Program-made: the position numbers and the translations under genes
Assembly (NCBI GenBank): GCA_965249175.1
Contig: OZ252227.1
Coordinates: forward strand, 2,480,001 to 2,544,000
DNA from: CAZYFH01 sp965249175
GTDB lineage: Bacteria > Acidobacteriota > Vicinamibacteria > Vicinamibacterales > UBA8438
Length of the DNA stretch: 64,000 nt
Reading direction: 5' to 3'
Part shown: piece after piece, positions 45,017 to 54,404 of the stretch
Layout: every line of letters starts with the position of its first letter
Numbering within the stretch: the first letter of the stretch is position 1
Notes under the pieces: generated by a model
The model's input: the letters and a program-made list of their open reading frames with translations, nothing else
Told to the model about the DNA's origin: nothing
The model's database searches: none

Positions 45017-46192
45017 TTAGTCGATTTCGATCAGACCCCAGGACTTTCGCGCGGGCGGCGTGTGACGAACCGTTGCCTCGGTGGGCGCGTCGGCCACCGA
45101 CATGGCCGGCTCCAGGAAGGGGAGCCGCGTGACAGCATATTCCTGGACCTCGCGGGCCAGGTCGCTGTCGTCTGGCGCCACTGGCCGGCAATGCAGCCGT
45201 ACCCAGAGGCGCATGAGCGGGTCGTTGTAGCTGTAGCGTTTCTGACGGACCGTGATGAGGTCCACGTCCTCCAGCCACGACAGATAGTCCTTCGTCGATC
45301 CCGGCGTGCGGCCGAGCCGGTGCGCGATGGACGTCAGCGTCAGCGGCTCCTCCTCGGCCAGGACCAGCAGGATGGCCTTCAACGCGCCGTATCCGCGCGC
45401 GCGGTGTAGCCGTAGCTCGTAGCAGAACCGACAGGTCCAGCTCAATGGCGCGCCCGGCGCCAGGAGTGCGGCGAGCGCGCTTACGGGGTCGCCACCGCTG
45501 ACGCCGTCCGTCGTGGCCAGCGCGGTGACCAGGGCGTCGGTATACGCGGGTCGACCATCCGCGAGTGCGTGCACCATCCGGCCGAGATCGTTCCGTTTCG
45601 CTTCGTCACGGCCCACGCCGCGCGATCGAATCGCGCCGATCACCTCTTCCGGCGAGAGCGGCGGGAGATGAATCACCTCGAATCGTTCGGGTACGTCGCG
45701 AAGAAGCCGGTGGGTGCGGCTCACGTAGCGACTCGTCAGCACGAACCGGTTCTGGCTGTGATTGAGCGCCTCCAGGAACTCGCGCAGAACACCTCGGAGA
45801 CCAGGGAAGCTCTCGAACGTCCGCAGTTCGAGTAGCTCGTCGATGAGGAACGTCGGGTCACCGGTCTCCGGTCGGCCGCGCTGGGAGAAGAAACGGAGCA
45901 CCGTGTCGAATGCGTCCCGTGCGGTGCGCCGCTCGCCCCTGAACATCGTCGGGTCATCGCCAATCGCGTAGGGCGAGGCGGCGGTGACCGCTGCGAGGAA
46001 GCTCTCGGGTGTCGACACAGCGCGCTCGGCATCGATGTACTGACTGCGCCCGTCGCCAAGCAACTGTGAGAGCCGCATCAACAGCGACGTGCGGCCGCTG
46101 CCGCACCCGCCGAGGACGACCGGAATACGCGACGGCACGGCGTCCAGTGCGGATAGGACTCGGCGCTCGATGTGTGGGCGTTCCGGAATCAC
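45017..46192 (-). CDS. AAA-type ATPase with winged-helix C terminus
   Basis: A 391-residue P-loop ATPase of the archaeal-ATPase/STAND-like group. Walker A is VVLGGCGSGRTSLL; Walker B is TFLIDELLELR; sensor-like RFVLTSRYVSR follows. Past residue 280 a winged-helix segment (LTLTSIAHRLGRTPGSTKDYLSWLEDVDLI) and then DPLMRLWVRLH are typical of this group. Substrate unknown. Start GTG 46192. It is divergent from purA across a 229-base, comparatively AT-rich gap. Confidence 0.8.
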   Translation of the reverse strand: MIPERPHIERRVLSALDAVPSRIPVVLGGCGSGRTSLLMRLSQLLGDGRSQYIDAERAVSTPESFLAAVTAASPYAIGDDPTMFRGERRTARDAFDTVLRFFSQRGRPETGDPTFLIDELLELRTFESFPGLRGVLREFLEALNHSQNRFVLTSRYVSRTHRLLRDVPERFEVIHLPPLSPEEVIGAIRSRGVGRDEAKRNDLGRMVHALADGRPAYTDALVTALATTDGVSGGDPVSALAALLAPGAPLSWTCRFCYELRLHRARGYGALKAILLVLAEEEPLTLTSIAHRLGRTPGSTKDYLSWLEDVDLITVRQKRYSYNDPLMRLWVRLHCRPVAPDDSDLAREVQEYAVTRLPFLEPAMSVADAPTEATVRHTPPARKSWGLIEID

Positions 46193-46276
46193 GCGAGTCC
46201 TTTATGCGAGATGTGGATGAAGAGATTAGACGTTAAGAAAGGGTGACTTTCTTGTCAATCGAAACTCGGTCGAGAG

Positions 46277-46323
46277 AAAAGATCTTTTTGACGCTTGACA
46301 TCCTCAGTCGAGCGTTTTTTAGT
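46277..46323 (+). promoter_or_regulatory. Candidate purA promoter with palindromic box
   Basis: TTGACA (46295-46300), 17 bases, TTTAGT (46318-46323). A perfect 12-base palindrome AAAAGATCTTTT (46277-46288) lies just upstream and could be an operator. Confidence 0.4.
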
Positions 46324-46421
46324 CGCGAGCGACGCATCAACGCGCATCCCGCGGTCGCATGACCGCCCCACCTCGCCGATGTGCGCGAAAAGCCTTCTGA
46401 TATCATCGAGCGTTTGGGCGG

Positions 46422-47744
46422 ATGACGATGACCTCTGTAGACAACCTCGCGATCGTCGGTGCGCAATGGGGTGACGAAGGCAAGGGCAAGCTCGTTGACT
46501 TGCTCACGCCGCGATTCTCCGTCGTGGCGCGGTCGCAAGGAGGTCACAACGCCGGACACACCGTGCTCGTGGACGGGACGCAGTTCGTCCTCCACCTCGT
46601 CCCGTCCGGGATTCTGCACCCGGGCGTGACGTGCGCGATCGGCAATGGAGCGGTCATCGACCCGAGTGCGCTCTTTGTCGAGATCGACGAGCTCGCCTCG
46701 CGCGGCATGGACGCCAGCGGGCGGTTGATCGTCAGCGACCGTGCGCATGTCATCCTGCCGTATCACCGGGATGTCGAGCTGGTGGCCGAGCAGCGACTCG
46801 GGTCCCGGCGAATCGGCACGACGTCGCGCGGCATCGGACCCAGCTACGAGGACAAGGCCGGCCGGCGGGGTGTTCGGGTTGGCGACCTGGCGGATGGCGA
46901 CCCCGAGGGACGTCTGGCGGCTCTGATTCGCCGCAACGTCGAGGCTCGAAATCAGCTGGTTGCGGGGACCTCGCTCGACTGGCGCGCGGTGCACGCGGAT
47001 GCCGTCGGCGCGTGGACCCGGCTGCGACCGCTCGTGGCCGACGTGTCCCGGTATCTGCAGACGGCGATGCGGGAGGGGCGGCGGATCCTGTTCGAGGGGG
47101 CCCAGGGTGCCATGCTCGACGTCGACCATGGCACGTACCCCTATGTCACCTCGTCGAATGCGACGGTCGGCGGCGTCTGCACCGGGCTGGGGATCGGTCC
47201 GGGGGCGATTGGGTCCGTGCTTGGCATCGCGAAGGCCTACACGACGCGGGTAGGGGCCGGGCCGCTGCCCACTGAGCTCGAAGGCGCCGAGGGTGACCGA
47301 CTCCGGGAGGCCGGGCGCGAGTACGGCGCTTCGACCGGGCGGCCCCGGCGCTGCGGATGGTTCGACGCGGTCATCGTACAGCACGCCGTGCGGGTCAACG
47401 GGATCGACGCGCTGGCAGTCACCAAACTGGACGTCCTCGACGACGTCAGCGAGATCCGCATCTGCACGGGGTATCGCTGTGGTGACCAGCGGCTGTCCGA
47501 TCCACCCGCCAGCATCGATCGGCTCATCGACTGTGTTCCGGAGTACGAGACCGTGCCTGGCTGGTCGGGGAAAGGCCGGACGGCCGGTGTTCGCCGCGAG
47601 GCCGATCTGCCGGCCGAGGCGCGCCACTATCTGGATCGCTTGGAGGAGCTGAGCGGGGCGCCGATCAGTATCGTGTCGACCGGCTCGGACCGCGCACACA
47701 CCATCGTGCGAGCCGGCTCCCTCGTCACCCGTTGGATTCCATAA
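46422..47744 (+). CDS. purA: Adenylosuccinate synthetase
   Basis: Joins IMP and aspartate using GTP on the way to AMP. The 440 residues include VGAQWGDEGKGKLVDLLT (P-loop and catalytic Asp), GGHNAGHTV, IGTTSRGIGPSYEDKAGRRG and FEGAQGAMLDVDHGTYPYVTSSN. The LKM-type loop and KPVYEELPGW equivalent read PEYETVPGW. Two ATGs (46422, 46428) are usable starts. Confidence 0.96.
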   Translation: MTMTSVDNLAIVGAQWGDEGKGKLVDLLTPRFSVVARSQGGHNAGHTVLVDGTQFVLHLVPSGILHPGVTCAIGNGAVIDPSALFVEIDELASRGMDASGRLIVSDRAHVILPYHRDVELVAEQRLGSRRIGTTSRGIGPSYEDKAGRRGVRVGDLADGDPEGRLAALIRRNVEARNQLVAGTSLDWRAVHADAVGAWTRLRPLVADVSRYLQTAMREGRRILFEGAQGAMLDVDHGTYPYVTSSNATVGGVCTGLGIGPGAIGSVLGIAKAYTTRVGAGPLPTELEGAEGDRLREAGREYGASTGRPRRCGWFDAVIVQHAVRVNGIDALAVTKLDVLDDVSEIRICTGYRCGDQRLSDPPASIDRLIDCVPEYETVPGWSGKGRTAGVRREADLPAEARHYLDRLEELSGAPISIVSTGSDRAHTIVRAGSLVTRWIP

Positions 47745-47746
47745 TT

Positions 47747-47763
47747 AGACGGGGCTTCGCCCG
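47747..47763. terminator. GC hairpin (copy 4)
   Basis: On the plus strand AGACGGGGCTTCGCCCG, i.e. the same GGGCGAAGCCCCGTCT motif on the other strand, directly after the purA stop and before the convergent PilZ gene. Confidence 0.5.
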
Positions 47764-47791
47764 GACCCCGCGGGCGCTCCGCTGCGACTGA

Positions 47792-48469
47792 TCAGGCCGG
47801 CCCGACGGGCTCGGCGTGCTCGAGGCAGAACGACTCGAGCTCATCCGTATCGCTCGAGAATTCGACACCTGCGCGATAGAAGCCGCCGCTGTCCTTACCT
47901 GGCCGTAGCTCGTATCGACACCACGCAATGGCGGCGCGACAACGGACGGACGCGCTTGTCGTCTGGAGCGACACCCGCACGCGCTGATACGGCCGTAGGG
48001 CTCTGCCGAGGACGACCTGGGCGCCGATGGTGGACATGTCGATCACGGTCGCGGGGTCACCGTCGACCTTGATGCCAACTCCAGCGCGGAGCGTGAATCG
48101 CGCGGCCCGGCGCGTCCCGTGGTAGTCCAGCGACGGGGTGCCCGACTCCGGCCCGCCGTCGGTGCCCGCGCGAGTGTGTGCCGTCGCAATGGTGCGCGCA
48201 TGGTCGTTATCGTGGGACAGTACGCGAATCTCCACGCCGGACAGCGTGCCGTCGTTCTTGATGCGGTTGATGAGCGCCGCACCGCGCGATGTCGCTGCGA
48301 AGAACCGCTCGATCACGATGACGGAGGGGTGTCGCTCGGTGATCGTCGCGAGCGCGTCGAGCGCATCCGTGTCCGCGAACGTCAGCAACTCCGCTTCCGC
48401 ATCGAGGCGAGCGACCAGACCCGCGACGCGCTCCAGCGGAGCCACGAGAACCATCGGCGCGGCGGTCAT
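47792..48469 (-). CDS. PilZ-domain protein with receiver-like N terminus
   Basis: A 225-residue protein. The first 115 residues resemble a degenerate receiver or PAS-free alpha/beta domain (SVIVIERFFAATSRGAALINRIK). The second half is PilZ: RRAAR then VIDMSTIGAQVVLG, the RxxxR and D-x-S-x-x-G motifs that bind c-di-GMP. It likely couples second messenger level to an unidentified output. It converges on purA. Confidence 0.85.
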   Translation of the reverse strand: MTAAPMVLVAPLERVAGLVARLDAEAELLTFADTDALDALATITERHPSVIVIERFFAATSRGAALINRIKNDGTLSGVEIRVLSHDNDHARTIATAHTRAGTDGGPESGTPSLDYHGTRRAARFTLRAGVGIKVDGDPATVIDMSTIGAQVVLGRALRPYQRVRVSLQTTSASVRCRAAIAWCRYELRPGKDSGGFYRAGVEFSSDTDELESFCLEHAEPVGPA

Positions 48470-48519
48470 GCGGGGCAGTGTACTCGCAGCCTGCGATGAA
48501 CGTCGCCCGTTCGCTCAGC

Positions 48520-48532
48520 CCCTATAATAGGG
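48520..48532 (+). promoter_or_regulatory. -10 element in a palindrome upstream of the M2 peptidase
   Basis: CCCTATAATAGGG holds a perfect TATAAT (48523-48528) inside a 13-base palindrome. The peptidase start is 43 bases downstream. No clear -35. Confidence 0.45.
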
Positions 48533-48574
48533 TCGCGTCCCACGGTGACGCCGTCGTTCAGAGGAGCCCCCATC

Positions 48575-50389
48575 ATGTCTCGAGGTCGTGTGGCTCGGGC
48601 GTTCGCCTCCGCCGTTGTCGTGAGCGTCGCCCTCGGCGCGTGCACGTCGGTGGAGCCGGGACCGACCCTCGCGGATGCCGACGCGTTCGTGCGCACCGCC
48701 GAGACCCGGCTGCTCGGCCTGTGGGAGGCGTCCGAGCGTGCGGCGTGGGTGCATCAGAACTTCATCACGGCCGATACAAGCGCGATGGCGGCCGCGCGGA
48801 GCGCCGAGCTGATGGCAGCCACCACCGAGCTGGCGACGGCGGCCGCCCGATTCGATTCGCTCGATCTGTCCGAGGCGATCCGACGCAAGCTGATGTTGCT
48901 CAAGACCTCGCTTGCGGCCGTCGCGCCCTCCGACGCGATGCAGCAACAGGAGCTCGCCGAGATCATGGCGCGAATGGAAAGCACCTACGGCCAGGGGGAG
49001 TACTGTGCCGAGGGCGAGGAGGAGTGCCTCGATCTTCCGACGATGGAGCGTCTGTTCGCAGAGAGTCGGGACACTGACGAGCTGCTCGAGGTATGGGAAG
49101 GGTGGCGCGCGATTGCGCCCGCGCTACGCAAGGACTACGAGCGCTTCGTCGAGTTGGCCAATGCCGGGGCGCGAGAGCTCGGATTCGCTGATGTGGGCGA
49201 CATGTGGCGGTCGGCCTATGACATGCCGCCCGACGCCTTCCTCGCCGAGCTCGAGCGGCTCTGGGACCAGGTCCGCCCACTCTATGAGTCGCTCCATTGC
49301 CACGTGCGCGCCGAGCTCGGCGAAGAGTACGGCACCGCAGTCGTCCCACCGGACGAGCCGATCCCAGCCCACCTGCTGGGCAACATGTGGAGCCAGAGCT
49401 GGGCGAACACGTATGACATCGTCGGACCGCGCGCGCGGGGCGGCGGCTACGACCTGACCCAGCTACTAGAACGCAGCCGGGTAGACGCCGTCGAGATGGT
49501 CCGGTACGGGGAGCGGTTTTTCAGCTCGCTTGGGTTCGATCCGTTGCCGGACACGTTCTGGGACCGGTCGTTGTTCGTGACGCCGGCGGACCGCGACGTG
49601 GTGTGCCATGCCAGCGCCTGGAACATCGATTCCGAGGCCGATCTCCGCATCAAGATGTGTATCGGTGTCAACGACGAGGACTTCGTCACGATTCACCACG
49701 AACTGGGACACAACTACTATCAGCGCGCGTATGGCGGCCTCGACCCGCTGTATCGCGCGAGCGCCAACGATGGGTTTCACGAGGGCATTGGTGACACGAT
49801 CGCGTTGTCGATCACCCCGGACTACCTCGTCGAGGTCGGTCTCCTGGGCCGCGCGCCGGCCGCGGACGACGACGTCGGTCTGCTGTTACGCCAAGCCCTG
49901 AGCAAGATCGCCTTTCTGCCCTTCGGGTTGCTCGTGGACCAATGGCGATGGCAGGTCTTTTCGGGCGAGATCGCGCCGCACGAGTACACCCAGCGATGGT
50001 GGGATCTGCGTGAGGCGTATCAGGGTATCCGGCCCGCGTCACCGCGGAGTGAGGCCGATTTCGACCCCGGGGCGAAATACCACGTGCCAGCCAATACCCC
50101 ATACACGCGTTACTTCCTCGCTCACATTCTGCAGTTCCAATTCCACCGGGCGCTGTGTGAGGTGGCGGGCGTCGAGGGGCCGCTCCACCGGTGCTCGATC
50201 TTCGAGAGCGCCGAGGCTGGCGCGCGGCTTCGCGCGATGCTCGAGATGGGGGCAAGCCGACCGTGGCCGGACGCGCTGGACGCGATTGCCGGCACGCGTG
50301 AGATGGATGCCAGCGCCGTCCTTGATTACTTCGCGCCGCTGGCGACCTGGCTCGACCAGCAGAACGAAGGACGGGCGTGCGGATGGTAG
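48575..50389 (+). CDS. M2-family (ACE-like) peptidyl-dipeptidase lipoprotein
   Basis: Zinc dicarboxypeptidase of the angiotensin-converting enzyme family, exported. The 604 residues start with a lipoprotein signal (SAVVVSVALGAC, lipobox LGAC). Zinc site HHELGHNYYQR with third ligand in NDGFHEGIGDTIALS is intact, as is the C-terminal YFAP/TPYTRYFLAHILQFQFHRAL pattern. GAGGAG precedes ATG 48575. It probably degrades peptides on the periplasmic or outer face. Confidence 0.93.
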   Translation: MSRGRVARAFASAVVVSVALGACTSVEPGPTLADADAFVRTAETRLLGLWEASERAAWVHQNFITADTSAMAAARSAELMAATTELATAAARFDSLDLSEAIRRKLMLLKTSLAAVAPSDAMQQQELAEIMARMESTYGQGEYCAEGEEECLDLPTMERLFAESRDTDELLEVWEGWRAIAPALRKDYERFVELANAGARELGFADVGDMWRSAYDMPPDAFLAELERLWDQVRPLYESLHCHVRAELGEEYGTAVVPPDEPIPAHLLGNMWSQSWANTYDIVGPRARGGGYDLTQLLERSRVDAVEMVRYGERFFSSLGFDPLPDTFWDRSLFVTPADRDVVCHASAWNIDSEADLRIKMCIGVNDEDFVTIHHELGHNYYQRAYGGLDPLYRASANDGFHEGIGDTIALSITPDYLVEVGLLGRAPAADDDVGLLLRQALSKIAFLPFGLLVDQWRWQVFSGEIAPHEYTQRWWDLREAYQGIRPASPRSEADFDPGAKYHVPANTPYTRYFLAHILQFQFHRALCEVAGVEGPLHRCSIFESAEAGARLRAMLEMGASRPWPDALDAIAGTREMDASAVLDYFAPLATWLDQQNEGRACGW

Positions 50390-50423
50390 GCGGTGCCGGA
50401 TCGACCGGGGCCCTACCGATGAC

Positions 50424-51113
50424 CTAGCCCGATCGTTCCAGCTCCGCGACCGAACGGCGGGCCAGCACCGTGACGTAGACGGCGGCGCCGACTGTCGCCG
50501 CCAGCCCGACGACCAGCAGTACCCACTCGACTCGCGCCCGCGCGGTGCCACCCAGAGCCTCGGCTCCGACATAGCCGAGATACACGTAGGTGAACGCCCC
50601 CGGCAACGTGAAGAGTCCGCTGGCCGCCAGATAGGGGAGAAACCGTACGCCGGTCGCGCCGAAGAGGTAGTTGCTCGCGCTGTAAGGAATCGCGGGATTC
50701 AAACGCAGGAGCGCGACGACGCGCCAGCCGCCGTGGGCAAGCGCGTGGTCGAGGGCTTTGAAGCGCGGGTGGCGTTCCATGAGCCGCTCGACCGCGCGGC
50801 GCGCCACGTATCGTGCGAGCAAGAAACCGATCGCGTCCGCGACCGACGTGGCGACAGCGACCACGACGACTCCCCGACCGATCCCGTACACCGCGCCGGC
50901 GACGAGCGTCAACGCAGCGCCGGGGGCAAGCAGGAGGACCAGCACGACATAGACGCCGCCGAAGGCGACCATGCCGAGCACGCCGCGCGCGTCAACCCAC
51001 GTGCGCACGGTGGCGAGGGTGGATTCGAGCGGAAGCGCCCGGGCCGCGACCACGAGCGCGGCGACCAGCGCGATGGCGAGCGCCCACCCCGCCGTCTGAC
51101 GAGCACGTGCCAC
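50424..51113 (-). CDS. TVP38/TMEM64 (DedA-superfamily) membrane protein
   Basis: A 229-residue polytopic protein. The conserved core is LLLAPGAALTLVAGAVYG and LLRLNPAIPYSASNYLFGATGVRFLPYLAAS. Relatives move lipids or their carriers; function here is unknown. GTG 51113 begins six bases after the cupin stop. It is the last gene of the STAS-lctP-cupin operon. Confidence 0.88.
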   Translation of the reverse strand: MARARQTAGWALAIALVAALVVAARALPLESTLATVRTWVDARGVLGMVAFGGVYVVLVLLLAPGAALTLVAGAVYGIGRGVVVVAVATSVADAIGFLLARYVARRAVERLMERHPRFKALDHALAHGGWRVVALLRLNPAIPYSASNYLFGATGVRFLPYLAASGLFTLPGAFTYVYLGYVGAEALGGTARARVEWVLLVVGLAATVGAAVYVTVLARRSVAELERSG

Positions 51114-51119
51114 GGACTC

Positions 51120-51506
51120 CTAGCCGTCGTACTCGGCGTCGCTGACCTTGTGGAGCCAGGTCGTCGTCGCGTCGATGTTGATCGCCAGGTGGGTCATCGG
51201 CTCCTCTCGGTCGGCGCCGTGCCAGTGACGTTCGTCGGGTTCGATCGAGACGACGTCGCCCGCCGCGGCGATTTCGACTGGCCCTCCCGCGCGCTGCACA
51301 CGGCATCGACCCGACAGCACGACCAGGAGTTGCGGGCCACTGTGCGTGTGCCAGGCCGTGCGGGCCGACGGGTTGAACGCGACGCGATAGGCATTGACCG
51401 CCGGCGTGTCAGACACACCCGTCATGCGGGTGAGGCGCGCGTCGCCGGTGAAGGTCCGCGGGTCGGCGTCTTCCGAGGATCGGCCTGCCAGACGCAACAA
51501 CCGCAT
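51120..51506 (-). CDS. Single-domain cupin
   Basis: A 128-residue beta-barrel protein. Metal motif 1 is ARTAWHTHSGPQLLVVLSG (two His, Gln in place of Glu) and motif 2 is EPDERHWHGAD. It could be a small-molecule oxygenase or binding protein; nothing fixes a substrate. Six bases after lctP. Confidence 0.85.
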   Translation of the reverse strand: MRLLRLAGRSSEDADPRTFTGDARLTRMTGVSDTPAVNAYRVAFNPSARTAWHTHSGPQLLVVLSGRCRVQRAGGPVEIAAAGDVVSIEPDERHWHGADREEPMTHLAINIDATTTWLHKVSDAEYDG

Positions 51507-51512
51507 GGACGT

Positions 51513-53291
51513 TTAGCTCGTTACCGCTGGTCGACCGCCGTGGCGCACGATCATGTATACGGCGGTGGCCACAATGGCCACGACCAGGACGGTGCCGACG
51601 TTCAGAAAGCCGCTCGTGGCGTAGGACACGATGAGATACCCAACCGACCCGGGGAGCAGCGCATAGTAGACGAACGGGATGATCGTCATCCGGATCACCG
51701 CGCCCTCGCGACCGAGCAGACCGACGACAGCCGAAGCGGCGACGACGTTGTGAACGCAGATCATGTTGCCGGCGGCGCCGCCAACGGCCTGCAGCGCAAC
51801 GATCCACGTCGGGTCGGCCGCGATCCGCTCGCCCATCCCGAACTGGAAGAGCGAGAACATCATGTTGCTGACCGTATTGCTCCCCGCGACCGCGGCGCCG
51901 ATACCGCCAATGAACGGGGCAAAGATCGGCCAGGCGCCTCCGACCAGCGCGGCCACCCCATCCGCGAGCACGATGGGCATTTGCTCGTAGCCCGCGGCGC
52001 CCCCCGCACTGTTGAGGAAGACCTGGACCATCGGCACCGTGAAGACGAGCGCGATTGAAGCGGCCGCCGACACCTTCAGCGACGTGGTCCAGGCCTTGAC
52101 GTACGCCTTCCCGGGAATCTGGTGCAGCAGGAGCGTCACCAGGGAGACGACGACGAAGATGGTCCCTGGCACGTACAGCACCTGCTCACTGGCCGAGATA
52201 CCGGTGCCCAAGATGTTCGGCCAATCGATGGTCTGGGCCTGCAGCCATGCCTTCAGCGGGGCCCAGAGGCGGGTCACCGCCAGGAGCAGCGCGACCAGTA
52301 CATACGGCGACCATGCCTTGATGAGGCCCATCGACCCGCTGTGGTGGGTGACATCCTTCACCTCGATTGAGCCCGTCCAGTCGGACGGCCAGTTCGCCTT
52401 CTGATCGAACTGCCAGACGTCATCGGGTCTGGGCATCAGAAATCCCGAGCGCGCCGCGGTTACGACGATCGCAAGCCCAAACAGGCTTCCGACGAGCGCC
52501 GGAAATTCCGGGCCGAGGAAGTACGCGGCCGCGAGGTACGGGATCGTCATGGACAGGGCAGCGAAGATTGCGAACGGCCAGACACGCAGACCCTCGGCGA
52601 GCGACTTGTTCCGGCCGAAGAACCGCGTCATGAACGACACGAGAATCAGCGGCACCAGGGTGCCCGCAATCGCGTGGAGCACGGCGACTTTCAGGCCGAT
52701 GAAGGCCAGGAAGTCCGTCCACTGCGCGTACCCGAGCTGCGCGGCGTACTCCGCGATCGCCGGATCCGCGGACAAGCCGGTGTTGACACCGACGAGAATT
52801 GGCGTGCCCGCCGCGCCAAAGCTGACCGGGGTGCTCTGGATGATCATCCCGGCCATGACGGCCGCCATACCAGGGAACCCGAGGCCCACGAGCAGCGGGA
52901 CGGCGACGGCCGCAGGCGTCCCGAAGCCGGCGGAGCCCTCGATGAACGAACCGAACAGCCAGGCCACGATGATGACCTGGACGCGACGATCGGGCGTGAT
53001 GTCGGTGAACCCCTGGCGGATCGTCTTGATCGCGCCGCTCTCCTGCAGCGTGTTCAACAGCAGGATGGCGCCGAAGATGATGTAGAGCAGTCTCAATGTG
53101 AGAATGAGACCATTGATCGACGCGGCGGCCACCTGCACGACAGGGACCTGCCACACCGCAATCGCCAGGACGATGGCCACCACATAGGAGAGCGGCATCG
53201 CGCGGCTGGCCGGCCAGCGCAGGCCCACCAGGAACACTCCGACGGTGATGATCGGGAGCAATGCGAGAACGGTCAGCACCGCAGGACTCAT
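51513..53291 (-). CDS. lctP: L-lactate permease
   Basis: A 592-residue LctP-family carrier with about 13 helices, exchanging lactate (or glycolate) with protons. GSAGFGTPAAVAVPLLVGLGFPGM and SFGAAGTPILVGV are family hallmarks, as is the C-terminal VGGAAGNMICVHNVVAASAVVGL. GGAGAGG precedes ATG 53291, 15 bases after the STAS stop, so both are co-transcribed. No lactate dehydrogenase is evident nearby. Confidence 0.94.
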   Translation of the reverse strand: MSPAVLTVLALLPIITVGVFLVGLRWPASRAMPLSYVVAIVLAIAVWQVPVVQVAAASINGLILTLRLLYIIFGAILLLNTLQESGAIKTIRQGFTDITPDRRVQVIIVAWLFGSFIEGSAGFGTPAAVAVPLLVGLGFPGMAAVMAGMIIQSTPVSFGAAGTPILVGVNTGLSADPAIAEYAAQLGYAQWTDFLAFIGLKVAVLHAIAGTLVPLILVSFMTRFFGRNKSLAEGLRVWPFAIFAALSMTIPYLAAAYFLGPEFPALVGSLFGLAIVVTAARSGFLMPRPDDVWQFDQKANWPSDWTGSIEVKDVTHHSGSMGLIKAWSPYVLVALLLAVTRLWAPLKAWLQAQTIDWPNILGTGISASEQVLYVPGTIFVVVSLVTLLLHQIPGKAYVKAWTTSLKVSAAASIALVFTVPMVQVFLNSAGGAAGYEQMPIVLADGVAALVGGAWPIFAPFIGGIGAAVAGSNTVSNMMFSLFQFGMGERIAADPTWIVALQAVGGAAGNMICVHNVVAASAVVGLLGREGAVIRMTIIPFVYYALLPGSVGYLIVSYATSGFLNVGTVLVVAIVATAVYMIVRHGGRPAVTS

Positions 53292-53306
53292 TGAATGGGC
53301 CTCTCC

Positions 53307-53660
53307 TTATATTCGCGACGTTCGCGCGAAGCTCTCGAGTGCGGAGGCTTCGGTTTCGAAGACCTCGAACACCGTATCCAGCTTGGCGACGGTGAGCAGC
53401 TCACTGAGTCGACCCGACGCGCCGTAGAGCTTCAGCGTCCCGCCCTTGTTGCGCACGGTGATAAAGGCGCTCACCAGCTCGCCGACGCAGGTGCTGTCCA
53501 TATAGGGGACATCGGTCAGATTCAGGAGGACGTTTGTCTGTTCCTGCCCCAACAACTCGACAGCCTGCGCCTTGACTGCGCCGAACCCTTCATCCCGGGT
53601 CAACCTGCCGTCGAGATCCAAAACGGTGACGTGGCCGACGAGACGTGTGGTGATCGTCAC
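53307..53660 (-). CDS. STAS-domain anti-sigma factor antagonist
   Basis: A 117-residue protein of the SpoIIAA/RsbV family. The phosphorylatable Ser lies in VPYMDSTCVGELVSAF. It would bind an anti-sigma or kinase protein when dephosphorylated by a PP2C such as that at 41968. Start GTG 53660 has GGAG seven bases upstream and overlaps a small upstream frame (GTGA). No cognate kinase is in the window. Confidence 0.9.
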   Translation of the reverse strand: MTITTRLVGHVTVLDLDGRLTRDEGFGAVKAQAVELLGQEQTNVLLNLTDVPYMDSTCVGELVSAFITVRNKGGTLKLYGASGRLSELLTVAKLDTVFEVFETEASALESFARTSRI

Positions 53661-53821
53661 GATCGATCTCCGCTGCGTTGATCCCCGGCGCTGCTCGCGG
53701 TCCCCGAGGACGTCCTCTTGAGCCAGGGCGCACGCAACAGCCGTTGAGGGTCATCGATCGCCCGGCGACGCCGCGGGCGCGTGCTACCGAAGAATCCTCT
53801 CGTCGCAGATTGACGAACCAT
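53657..53821 (-). CDS. Possible small basic protein upstream of the STAS gene
   Basis: A 54-residue reading frame (MVRQSATRGFFGSTRPRRRR at its start), rich in Arg and Ser and without recognisable domains. It has GAGG seven bases before ATG 53821 and its stop overlaps the STAS start, as in coupled genes. It could be chance. Confidence 0.3.
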   Translation of the reverse strand: MVRQSATRGFFGSTRPRRRRAIDDPQRLLRAPWLKRTSSGTASSAGDQRSGDRS

Positions 53822-54404
53822 GACGCACCTCGTGTTTCGAGACCGGTGCGATGCGGGGTGGTCACACCCGGCCCGATCAGACGCGACATTGTAGCGCAGA
53901 GGGGTCGCCACGGCCGGTGTCTCGATGGCTCGGTTCGACGGCCGGAATGTCCCGGTATGTCGAGCGTGGTCTGCGAGCCAAAGACCCTTTGTTCTGTCGT
54001 ATCGCACGCTGTGCCATCTAGAGACACTAATCGTGTTGGTCGAAGTCCGCATCGTGGACTCGATGTTCTGGCCTATCTCAGTGTACGAACGGTAGTTATG
54101 CGATGTGTCGCACGACGCCTTGAGCAGGGCAAAGATGTTGCACTGTTATGGTGGCTCTCCCAAGCTGTCTGCGGCGACCTGTGGCGAGTCGCCGGAGGGC
54201 TGGGTCCGGCAGGTGTTGCAAATAGAGGCGATACGTAGCGTTTAGGCGGTCGTCTCGGGGCGGGCAAGGACAGTGTGGTCTCCGCCGGCCTGTTCCGTTT
54301 CGGGGCATATGCTCCCGCGGTTGTAGTGCCCGAGGAGCCGCGAGAAAGTGGTCTCATCGCGAGGGTCGTTTCACTGGCGTGACCCGTTGTTCAGGAGGGT
54401 TCAG
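53822..54404. other. Gene-free stretch between STAS and collagen-like genes
   Basis: 583 bases without a convincing gene on either strand. A TACAAT at 53888-53893 on the minus strand may serve the STAS operon. AGGAGGG (54393-54399) serves the collagen-like gene. Nothing else is recognised. Confidence 0.5.

Noticed and set aside
50010..52058. 682-codon frame over the M2 peptidase end, TVP38, cupin and lctP genes
   Set aside because: It crosses four well-supported genes on both strands and has no recognisable domain.
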